A DNA stretch of 27,501 nt from DATLYF01 sp035575095. GTDB lineage: Bacteria > Pseudomonadota > Gammaproteobacteria > Competibacterales > Competibacteraceae. This document shows, piece by piece, positions 22,390 to 27,501 of this stretch (position 1 is the first letter of the stretch; the number at the start of each line of letters is the position of its first letter). The translations under genes and the position numbers were made by a program. Below the pieces are notes generated by a model. The model did no database searches. It saw nothing but the letters and a program-made list of their open reading frames with translations, and was not told where the DNA came from. The stretch is taken from contig DATLYF010000170.1 of the NCBI GenBank assembly GCA_035575095.1, forward strand, positions 1 to 27,501, given 5' to 3'.

Positions 22390-22749
22390 ATGATCGGCAT
22401 GATCCACAGCCGGCACCGCCTCCTATTGCTCATCTTCCTGCTGATCTTCGCAGCGGGCGCTGCGATGCGGGGGGCGCTTGCCATCGAAATGGCAGCGGAG
22501 ATGCCGGGGATGTCGGCTGTCGTTACCGCTTCCTCCGGCCACTGCTGCGATGGTAGCGGTGCTGGCCAGGACATGATGAGCAGCGCTGCCTGCTACAGCG
22601 CGTGCGCAGGCGTGCCGGGCGTGGCAACCCTGTCCTGTTGTGCGCAGACCGACTTCGCTGCCTACTTCACCCGGCTCTCCCCTACCCGGCTCTCCACGCT
22701 AGATCTTCCTCCCGATCCCCGTCCGCCCAAACGGCTTCTCATCACCTGA
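22390..22749 (+). CDS. small Cys-rich exported protein of the copper operon
   Basis: A 119-residue protein with an N-terminal hydrophobic segment (about 10-30), a Met-rich stretch after it (EMAAEMPGM), paired and single cysteines (His51-Cys52-Cys53, Cys68, Cys72, Cys83-Cys84) and a C-terminal PPDPRPPKRLL motif. The Cys pattern and Pro-rich ending recall the CopL/DUF2946-like small proteins of copper loci, but I am not sure of the family. It follows copZ by 89 bases. Periplasmic metal binding or a regulatory leader role is possible. The Cys pairs could also be clients of the thiol relay encoded next. Confidence 0.65.
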   Translation: MIGMIHSRHRLLLLIFLLIFAAGAAMRGALAIEMAAEMPGMSAVVTASSGHCCDGSGAGQDMMSSAACYSACAGVPGVATLSCCAQTDFAAYFTRLSPTRLSTLDLPPDPRPPKRLLIT

Positions 22750-22754
22750 GTAGG

Positions 22755-22772
22755 CGCTCGCTGCGGCGAGCG
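22755..22772 (+). other. hairpin with UNCG-type tetraloop
   Basis: CGCTCGC (22755-22761), loop TGCG, GCGAGCG (22766-22772) lies 5 bases after the small Cys-rich gene. A C(UGCG)G loop is of the extra-stable UNCG class. With no T-run it is probably an mRNA stability or processing element in the operon. The stem equals that at 12877-12894. Confidence 0.45.
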
Positions 22773-22865
22773 TATCCCCCTCACCGCCAGGAAGAGCCTT
22801 GCCTGCACCTGCCCGAGGCCGGCGGACACGATGTTTCCTGGCGCAAGGATAAAGAGGTTGTCACA

Positions 22866-23444
22866 GTGAATCCATATGGGATGAGCCGGCGTATCTTTCT
22901 GCAGAGGCTCGGCGGCTTGGGCCTGGCGGCGTTGCCGGTCGTGGGTGCGCGCGCGGCGGGCGCCATGTCGGCGACGCGCCAGATCGCCTGGCACGAGACG
23001 CCCAAGCCGCTGCCCGAGATTCGCTTCCAGGACGGTGAAGGGCGCGCGCGCTCCCTGGCGGACTTCCGCGGCAAGGTCGTGGTCCTCAACGTCTGGGCGA
23101 CCTGGTGCGCCCCTTGCCGCAAGGAGATGCCGTCGCTCGACCGGCTGCAGCAGACGCTGGGCGGCGAGCGCTTCGAGGTCGTCGCGCTATCCATCGACCA
23201 GGGAGGACCGGCGGTGGTGCGCGCATTCTTCGAGGAGGTCGGGATCCACAACCTCGCTATGTACATTGACCTCACCGCTGAGGTGACCGACGCCCTCGGC
23301 ATCTTCGGTCTGCCCACCACGCTGATCATGGCCCCGAACTCGCAAGAGATCGGCCGCCTGATCGGCCCCGCCGAGTGGGACAGCCCCGCCATCGTCGAGC
23401 GCCTGCGCGCGATCATGACTTCCTCAGAAGGAACAAACCCATGA
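22866..23444 (+). CDS. TlpA/ResA-like thioredoxin with Tat-type signal
   Basis: A 192-residue protein with a twin-arginine signal (SRRIFLQRLGGLGLAALPVVGARAAGA split around residues 7-33 as signal and cleavage region) and a thioredoxin fold of the TlpA/ResA/AlkHP-like redoxin class. The active site is WCAPC with Cys81 and Cys84, followed by VVALSIDQG and a GLPTTLI cis-proline loop. It should act in the periplasm as a disulfide reductase, probably reduced through CcdA encoded downstream. The GTG at 22866 has AAAGAGG 8 bases upstream and is preferred; an ATG at 22881 just before SRR is the alternative. Its stop overlaps the next start (ATGA). Confidence 0.87.
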   Translation: MNPYGMSRRIFLQRLGGLGLAALPVVGARAAGAMSATRQIAWHETPKPLPEIRFQDGEGRARSLADFRGKVVVLNVWATWCAPCRKEMPSLDRLQQTLGGERFEVVALSIDQGGPAVVRAFFEEVGIHNLAMYIDLTAEVTDALGIFGLPTTLIMAPNSQEIGRLIGPAEWDSPAIVERLRAIMTSSEGTNP

Positions 23445-23725
23445 AACATGCAGACAATGGTCAAATCATTTGCCGGCCCCAGATGTCGGGCCGCCGTTCG
23501 GGTTGGCTGATCCTGGGCGGCCTCGGAGCCGGCGTAGGTCTGTACCTGGGCTGGGGCTGGCTGGCGGCGGTGGGGCTGCTGCCGATCCTGATCTCGCTGC
23601 TGCCGTGTCTGGCGATGTGTGTGCTGGGCCTGTGCATGAGCCACCTCGGCCAGGATCGCCCCACCAACCCCGATGCCCTGGCCAAGACGCCGCCGCCCGA
23701 TCAGGCCGGCCGTCTCGATGCGTGA
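23441..23725 (+). CDS. small Cys-containing membrane protein
   Basis: A 94-residue protein with two hydrophobic helices (about 21-36 and 39-66). The second carries three cysteines within the membrane, LLPCLAMCVLGLCM (Cys56, Cys60, Cys65), and a further Cys11 lies near the N-terminus. Similar small proteins accompany metal-resistance loci, and the Cys-Met pattern suggests metal binding or transfer in the membrane; the function is unknown. Its start overlaps the TlpA-like stop (ATGA), so the two are translationally coupled. Confidence 0.72.
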   Translation: MKHADNGQIICRPQMSGRRSGWLILGGLGAGVGLYLGWGWLAAVGLLPILISLLPCLAMCVLGLCMSHLGQDRPTNPDALAKTPPPDQAGRLDA

Positions 23726-23749
23726 ACCGCGTGCCTGGAGAGCAGGAAT

Positions 23750-23836
23750 ATGCCATGCGATACCGCGGCCACCTGTCGCTGCAAGCCAGCCTCGTCCGGG
23801 AGAGCGCCCATTTGCCGCGAGGATAAGACAACATGA
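23750..23836 (+). CDS. candidate 28-residue Cys-rich peptide coupled to ccdA
   Basis: In the 107-base gap before ccdA an ATG at 23750 opens a 28-codon frame whose TGA overlaps the ccdA ATG (ATGA), like most junctions in this operon. The peptide has four cysteines (3, 9, 11, 22) and no hydrophobic helix. GGAGAG lies about 7 bases upstream, though AGGA is also present too close to the start. It may be a true metal- or thiol-reactive peptide, a coupling leader for ccdA, or chance. Confidence 0.3.
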   Translation: MPCDTAATCRCKPASSGRAPICREDKTT

Positions 23837-24564
23837 TCGAGACATCCGCCGCAGGACTCGCGACCGCTTTCATTGCCGGCACGGTTTCCTTCCTCTCGCC
23901 CTGCGTGCTGCCGCTGGTACCCGGCTATCTCTCCTATATCGCCGGCGGCGCGGCCACGACCAGCCTGTCCGATCAGCCCCGCCGGAAAGCGCTGGGCCTG
24001 GGCCTGTGCTTCGTGCTGGGTTTCGCCACGGTGTTCGTGCTGCTGGGCGCCAGCGCGACGGCGCTGGGGCGGCTCGTCGGATCGTACCGCTACGAGCTCA
24101 ATCTGGTGGCCGGTGCCCTGGTCGTCCTGTTCGGTGTGCTGATGATGGGCGTGATCAGAGCCCCCTGGCTCTATCGAGAACGGCGCTTCCACCCCGCGAT
24201 CGTCGGTGGCAAGCCGTTCGCCGCCTATCTGCTGGGGCTGGCCTTCGGCTTTGGCTGGACGCCCTGCATCGGTCCCGTCCTGGGCGCCATCCTGACCCTC
24301 AGCGCCACCTCCGCAACGCTCGCCGATGGTATCGCGCTCCTCGGCGTCTACGCGCTCGGGCTGGGTATTCCGTTCCTGATGGCCGCGGCATCCATCGAGA
24401 TCTTCGTCAAGCGGCTGCGCTTTCTGCGGCGCCTGGCCTTGCCGCTGCAGCGTACTGCAGGCGGGCTCATGATCGTGTTCGGCGTGCTCATGTTCAGCGG
24501 CAAGCTCACCACCCTGTCCTACTGGCTGCTGGAGACCTTCCCCGCGCTCAGCGCGATCGGCTAG
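23833..24564 (+). CDS. ccdA: CcdA, membrane thiol-electron transporter
   Basis: A 243-residue protein with six membrane helices of the CcdA/DsbD transmembrane family (PF02683). The redox pair is Cys24 in LSPCVLPLVPGYLSY and Cys145 in GWTPCIGP. It takes electrons from cytoplasmic thioredoxin and passes them to periplasmic thioredoxin-like proteins, here most likely the TlpA-like protein two genes upstream and possibly the DsbA-like protein downstream. Shine-Dalgarno GAGGATAAG is upstream. Length is normal for CcdA and shorter than DsbD, with no fused alpha or gamma domains. Confidence 0.92.
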   Translation: MIETSAAGLATAFIAGTVSFLSPCVLPLVPGYLSYIAGGAATTSLSDQPRRKALGLGLCFVLGFATVFVLLGASATALGRLVGSYRYELNLVAGALVVLFGVLMMGVIRAPWLYRERRFHPAIVGGKPFAAYLLGLAFGFGWTPCIGPVLGAILTLSATSATLADGIALLGVYALGLGIPFLMAAASIEIFVKRLRFLRRLALPLQRTAGGLMIVFGVLMFSGKLTTLSYWLLETFPALSAIG

Positions 24565-24622
24565 CCGATCACGGCATACCCCAGCGCTCCCTCCAACGAC
24601 AAACCCCCTGGAACTCTCGACG

Positions 24623-25450
24623 ATGCAACGTCACACCACCCTCATCATCATCGTGATCGCGGCGGCGGTCCTCCCCACCCTGTCCCTCCTCTTCGCCCGC
24701 TCCCTGGGCGGAGCCGGCGAACAGCAGCTCCAGGCTCTCATCGATGCCCGCATCGAAGCGAAGCTCAAGGAGCGCCCCCCGGGGCTGAGCGATGAGCAAC
24801 TGGCCGCCCGCATCGAGCAGGGCATCCTCGCCTTCATCGAGAAACAGCGCCGGGCGCAGGAGGAGCGTCCCAGCAGCCTGGCGCGGAACGTGCCCCCGCC
24901 GGCTCCCGACGACCATATCTACGGTGCGCCGGATGCACCGGTCTCGTTGATCGAGTATTCCGACTTCGAATGCCCCTACTGCAAGCGCTTCCATGCCACG
25001 GCCAAACGCCTGGTCGATGCCTCGAACGGCCAGGTCAACTGGGTCTACCGTCACTTTCCGCTCGACTTTCACAACCCCGGAGCCGCCAAGCAAGCAGAGG
25101 CCGCGGAATGCGCCGCCGAGCTGGGCGGCAACGACGCCTTCTGGAAATTCACCGACACCCTCTATGAACGCACCAAATCCAATGGCAAGGGCTTCCCCGT
25201 GGAGAACTTGGTGCCGCTGGCCGTGGAAATCGGCCTCGCCGGCCCTCTGTTTCAGCAGTGCCTGGAGAGCGGCCGCCATGCGGGGCGGGTGCAGCGCGAT
25301 CTGGAAGACGGCGCCAAGGCCGGTGTCAACGGCACGCCCGGCAACATCCTGTTCCACAAGCCGACCGCTAAGGTGATCGCGATCCATGGCGCGCAGCCCT
25401 ATGAGCAACTGGTGAACGCCGTCGACAGCTTGCTGCGGGCCGCGCGATGA
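24623..25450 (+). CDS. DsbA-family thiol-disulfide oxidoreductase, membrane-anchored
   Basis: A 275-residue protein with an N-terminal anchor or signal helix (about 7-25), a charged helical spacer (about 30-85) and a DsbA-like thioredoxin domain with an inserted helical part. The active site is FECPYC (Cys117, Cys120) and the cis-Pro loop is NGTPG (Thr238-Pro239). YGAPDAPVSLIEYSDFECP is a typical entry strand of the DsbA/FrnE-like (PF13462) proteins. Two extra cysteines (163 and 213) lie in the helical insert. It may oxidise or isomerise disulfides, or receive electrons from CcdA. It follows ccdA by 58 bases and overlaps the next small gene by ATGA. Confidence 0.88.
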   Translation: MQRHTTLIIIVIAAAVLPTLSLLFARSLGGAGEQQLQALIDARIEAKLKERPPGLSDEQLAARIEQGILAFIEKQRRAQEERPSSLARNVPPPAPDDHIYGAPDAPVSLIEYSDFECPYCKRFHATAKRLVDASNGQVNWVYRHFPLDFHNPGAAKQAEAAECAAELGGNDAFWKFTDTLYERTKSNGKGFPVENLVPLAVEIGLAGPLFQQCLESGRHAGRVQRDLEDGAKAGVNGTPGNILFHKPTAKVIAIHGAQPYEQLVNAVDSLLRAAR

Positions 25451-25590
25451 ATATGCGCTCCAGCAGATACCTGATTGCGGCCGTCTTCGGCCTGGGCCTG
25501 ATCGCCGGGGCCATGGCACCGGCGAGCGCCTACTCCGCCGGCCTGCCAGGCGCTATACCTTCAAATCACGAACCGAGGACGCTCCTATGA
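25447..25590 (+). CDS. 47-residue exported peptide
   Basis: A 48-codon frame whose ATG overlaps the stop of the DsbA-like gene (ATGA) and whose TGA overlaps the ATG of the next gene (ATGA). Residues 1-29 look like a Sec signal peptide: MNMRSSR, then a hydrophobic core (YLIAAVFGLGLIAGAMA), then PASA. If cleaved after PASA or AYSA, only about 15-18 residues remain (SAGLPGAIPSNHEPRTLL-like), too short for an enzyme. Double translational coupling argues it is translated. It may be a signal-peptide relic of a decayed gene or a small secreted or membrane peptide. Confidence 0.55.
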   Translation: MNMRSSRYLIAAVFGLGLIAGAMAPASAYSAGLPGAIPSNHEPRTLL

Positions 25591-26471
25591 CCAGAAGGCA
25601 CTCTTCCGCCCGCGCGCTCTGCGTCGCCCTGCTCCTGGGCCTGTCGACGCTGACCGGCCCCGCGCTGGCCGAGACCACCACGCTCGCTCAACTGCGGCAG
25701 GGGACGCACATCCACGGCATTGCCGTCGATGCCAAGGACCCGTCGCGCCTCTACCTCGCCACCCATCACGGCTTCTTCCTGGTGTCTGCCGACGGTCAGG
25801 CCAGCCGGCTGTCGGAAGACCGCAACGACTACATGGGCTTCACGCCCCACCCCACCGATTCCACGGTGCTCTATGCCAGCGGCCACCCGGCCCACGGTGG
25901 CAACATGGGTTTCCTCACCTCCACGGACGGTGGCAAAACCTGGCAGCAGCTCTCCAAGGGGATCCATGGTCCGGTCGATTTCCATCAGATGGACGTGAGC
26001 GCCGCCGACCCGAAGACTGTCTATGGCGCCTATGGCGGTAACCTTCAGGTCAGCAAGGACGGCGGCCGGAGCTGGACACTGGCGGGGCCGGCACCCGAGG
26101 GGCTGATCGATCTGGCCGCCTCCCCCAAGGAGGCGGAGCGGCTCTACGCCGCGACCAAGGCCGGTCTTCTGGTGAGCCAGAACGGCGGCAAGGAATGGAG
26201 CCCCGCCACGATCTTCCGTGGGCCCGCCAGCTTGGTCCAGGCGACCCCTGCCGGCGATGTCTATGCCTTCATCGTCGGCGTCGGGCTGCTGCGCAAGACC
26301 GAGCCCAACGCCAACTGGTCCCGGCTCGGCAACGGATTCGGCGAAGACTATCTCCTGCACCTCGCCGTGGACCCGACCAATCCGCAAAACCTGTATGCGG
26401 TGACCCAGAAGTCCGCGATCCTGGTAAGCCGGGATGGAGGAGGTACCTGGGCGGAGTTCGGCGCGCGCTGA
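25587..26471 (+). CDS. exported BNR/Asp-box beta-propeller, F510_1955 glycosylhydrolase-like
   Basis: A 294-residue protein with a Sec signal peptide (about 1-28, ending ALAE) and four Asp-box repeats of the S-x-D-G-G-x-[TS]-W type: STDGGKTW (112-119), SKDGGRSW (156-163), SQNGGKEW (197-204, Asp replaced by Asn) and SRDGGGTW (281-288). This indicates a sialidase-like beta-propeller. It resembles the group named F510_1955 family glycosylhydrolases, found in metal-resistance regions, although no glycosidase activity is established for them to my knowledge. HGIAVD and the His-rich HHGFF and HPAHGGNMGF segments could bind metal. It is the last gene of the rightward copper/thiol unit; its start overlaps the 47-residue peptide gene. 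Confidence 0.82.
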   Translation: MTRRHSSARALCVALLLGLSTLTGPALAETTTLAQLRQGTHIHGIAVDAKDPSRLYLATHHGFFLVSADGQASRLSEDRNDYMGFTPHPTDSTVLYASGHPAHGGNMGFLTSTDGGKTWQQLSKGIHGPVDFHQMDVSAADPKTVYGAYGGNLQVSKDGGRSWTLAGPAPEGLIDLAASPKEAERLYAATKAGLLVSQNGGKEWSPATIFRGPASLVQATPAGDVYAFIVGVGLLRKTEPNANWSRLGNGFGEDYLLHLAVDPTNPQNLYAVTQKSAILVSRDGGGTWAEFGAR

Positions 26472-26495
26472 AGAGATATTGGAAGCGCTGCGCCG

Positions 26496-26510
26496 CGGGA
26501 TTGCATCCCG
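26496..26510 (+). terminator. short hairpin after the beta-propeller gene
   Basis: CGGGAT (26496-26501) pairs with ATCCCG (26505-26510) around a 3-base loop, 25 bases after the stop of the last copper/thiol gene. There is no T-run, so it is at best a weak or Rho-assisted terminator. Confidence 0.3.
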
Positions 26511-26567
26511 GCCGGTGCCAGGGCCAATCGTTCATCGCAACCGTGAGCGCTTCCTCAAGCCCTACAC

Positions 26568-26589
26568 CCTCTCCCGCCGGCGGGAGAGG
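26568..26589. repeat. 22-bp perfect palindrome, REP-like
   Basis: Bases 26568-26589 form a perfect palindrome with the centre at 26578/26579: an arm of CCTCTCCCGCC and its complement GGCGGGAGAGG. CTCTCCC...GGGAGAG palindromes of this kind recur as REP-like intergenic elements in many high-GC proteobacteria. It could end transcription or act as an mRNA stabiliser after the copper/thiol operon. Confidence 0.55.
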
Positions 26590-26838
26590 ATGGGGCGATG
26601 GATCACTTCAATGCGATCGGGGTGGCCATGCCACCGAGGAGTATTCGCAATGAATCGACTCTAAATTCAATAGTTGCAGCACTCATCGCAGTATCTGGAT
26701 AGCGCTTTCTTCCACAATATTTCGAGGTCCCACGAAATGCCGTGGCGTCCCTGCTCGTGGTTGCGGCGGCGCTCCATTGCGGTGAATGCTCTGCCCCACA
26801 CCCGGGCATACGCCTGCTGCGCCCTACCCTACACTCAT

Positions 26839-26888
26839 AGCAAGCCCTGTCCTGACTAACACTTATCAGCCCTGGCACAGGGCTTGCT
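26839..26888. repeat. 12-bp inverted repeat upstream of ureD
   Basis: AGCAAGCCCTGT (26839-26850) and ACAGGGCTTGCT (26877-26888) are perfect complements separated by 26 bases, ending 32 bases before the ureD ATG. As RNA it would form a strong stem in the leader; as DNA it could be a paired regulator site. The 26-base interior (with TGACTAACACTTATCAG) is less GC-rich than its surroundings. Confidence 0.5.
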
Positions 26889-26920
26889 CAAGCCGCGGCA
26901 GGCACGTTAACGGTTCCGTC

Positions 26921-27501
26921 ATGGCACAGGCCACTACTCAGCCTCTCTCTCACCCTTCGGCCGGCTGGCGCGGCGAGCTGTCGCTGCGCCTTGCGGCCCG
27001 CGCCGGGCGCACGGTGCTGGACGAGAGCCGCCATCGCGGCCCGCTCATGGTGCAGCGACCGTTCCATCCCGAGCCGGACGGCGGCATCCATCTCTATGTG
27101 CTGCACCCGCCCGGCGGCCTGGTGGGCGGCGACGAGCTGCGGCTGGCGGCTCAGCTTGCGCCCGGCGCCCGCGCGCTGCTCACCACGCCTTCCGCCGGCA
27201 AGGTGTACCGCAGCAGCGGAGCTGTGGCGAGCGTGGAGCACTGCTTGCACGTGACCGACGGCGCCGCCCTGGAGTGGCTGCCGCAGGAGTTGATCGTCTA
27301 CCAGGGGGCGCGGCTGCGTGCCCTGACCCGGGTGGAGCTGGCGAGTGCGGCCCGCTTCATCGGCTGGGAGATCCTCTGCCTGGGCCGCCCGGCGGCCGGC
27401 GAGGGCTTCGCCACAGGTTGCGTGCGGCTGGCTCTGGAACTGTGGCGGGATGGGCATCCCCTGTACCGGGAGCACGGCCACTATCCGGGCGGCGGCGCCA
27501 T
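26921..27501 (+). CDS. ureD: UreD (UreH) urease accessory protein, 3' end outside window
   Basis: The frame from the ATG at 26921 runs open to the window end (193 complete codons). It shows the UreD family pattern: GWRGELSLRLAARAGRTVL, an HRGPLMVQRPFHPE segment, HPPGGLVGGDELRL, ARALLTTPSAGKVYRS, LEWLPQELIVYQGARL and IGWEILCLGRPAAGE. UreD binds apo-urease and, with UreF and UreG, delivers nickel to the active site in the cytoplasm. ureD usually opens the urease operon (ureDABCEFG), so the structural genes should follow just beyond the window. The start is the ATG that puts the conserved GWRG block at the normal place; no strong Shine-Dalgarno is seen before it. Confidence 0.92.
   Translation, partial: MAQATTQPLSHPSAGWRGELSLRLAARAGRTVLDESRHRGPLMVQRPFHPEPDGGIHLYVLHPPGGLVGGDELRLAAQLAPGARALLTTPSAGKVYRSSGAVASVEHCLHVTDGAALEWLPQELIVYQGARLRALTRVELASAARFIGWEILCLGRPAAGEGFATGCVRLALELWRDGHPLYREHGHYPGGGA

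Larger units (their letters stand above)
26472..26920. other. 449-base non-coding stretch with hairpins
   Basis: No gene is supported here. It contains a short hairpin, a 22-bp palindrome and a 12-bp separated inverted repeat, listed separately. Base composition falls in the middle (about 26640-26720, with CTCTAAATTCAATAG and AATATTTCG patches), so promoters for the urease genes or decayed DNA could lie there. I find no consensus -35/-10 pair that I would defend. Short open frames on both strands have no initiation signals or recognisable similarity. Confidence 0.6.

Noticed and set aside
26603..26878. 91-codon minus-strand open frame before ureD
   Set aside because: No Shine-Dalgarno, mixed composition with no recognisable motif, and it lies across the inverted repeats of the non-coding interval.
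1..27501. tRNA, rRNA, CRISPR arrays, insertion sequences or phage genes
   Set aside because: I saw no cloverleaf, spaced repeat array, transposase or integrase motif by eye on either strand. A tRNA or repeat scan could still reveal something short.

Overview
The window is GC-rich and densely packed. It reads as the chromosome of a proteobacterium, most likely a high-GC gamma- or betaproteobacterium: DUF3422, YqaA, YbaK and YbdK-type proteins, CueR-type copper control and a UreD gene are all typical there. The species cannot be named from the sequence. There is no rRNA, recognisable tRNA, CRISPR array, transposase or phage gene.

Left part (1-6.7 kb), housekeeping and unexplained genes: the 3' part of an N-formylglutamate amidohydrolase-family gene with a YbdK-type carboxylate-amine ligase behind it; a convergent membrane-anchored DUF2726 protein; a two-gene unit of a membrane-tethered P-loop GTPase and a membrane-anchored partner; a YbaK-like deacylase behind a leader with long complementary arms; a clear Rho-independent terminator; then DUF3422 and a YqaA membrane protein.

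Middle part (6.7-14.3 kb), first copper block: a small Cys-containing membrane protein, a very Met-rich exported protein, a DUF2933 protein, an isoprenylcysteine methyltransferase-like membrane protein, a deletion scar joining a truncated DUF3141 gene to the tail of an RNA-processing-type metallo-beta-lactamase, and a Cu(I) P-type ATPase with two N-terminal YHS domains. A convergent MFS transporter closes the block.

Right part (14.4-26.5 kb), second copper block: it is organised around two divergent CueR-type promoters at 21976-22062, both with the 19-bp spacer typical of MerR-family control. Leftward run copA (two HMA domains), cueR, a small His/Cys protein, a Tat-exported multicopper oxidase, a Tat-type CuA subunit II, a heme-copper oxidase subunit I and a 66-residue membrane protein. 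Rightward run copZ, a small Cys-rich protein, a TlpA-like thioredoxin, a small Cys-containing membrane protein, CcdA, a DsbA-like thiol oxidoreductase, a 47-residue exported peptide and a BNR-repeat beta-propeller protein, mostly with overlapping stop and start codons. The block therefore pairs copper efflux, chaperoning and oxidation with a periplasmic thiol-redox relay and a respiratory-type oxidase.

The strongest novelty candidate is the oxidase subunit I. It aligns by motif with B-type (ba3) oxidases, but one CuB-ligand histidine and the proximal high-spin heme histidine both read as tyrosine, while its CuA subunit keeps every copper ligand. The window ends inside ureD, the probable start of a urease cluster, after 449 bases of non-coding DNA with several inverted repeats.
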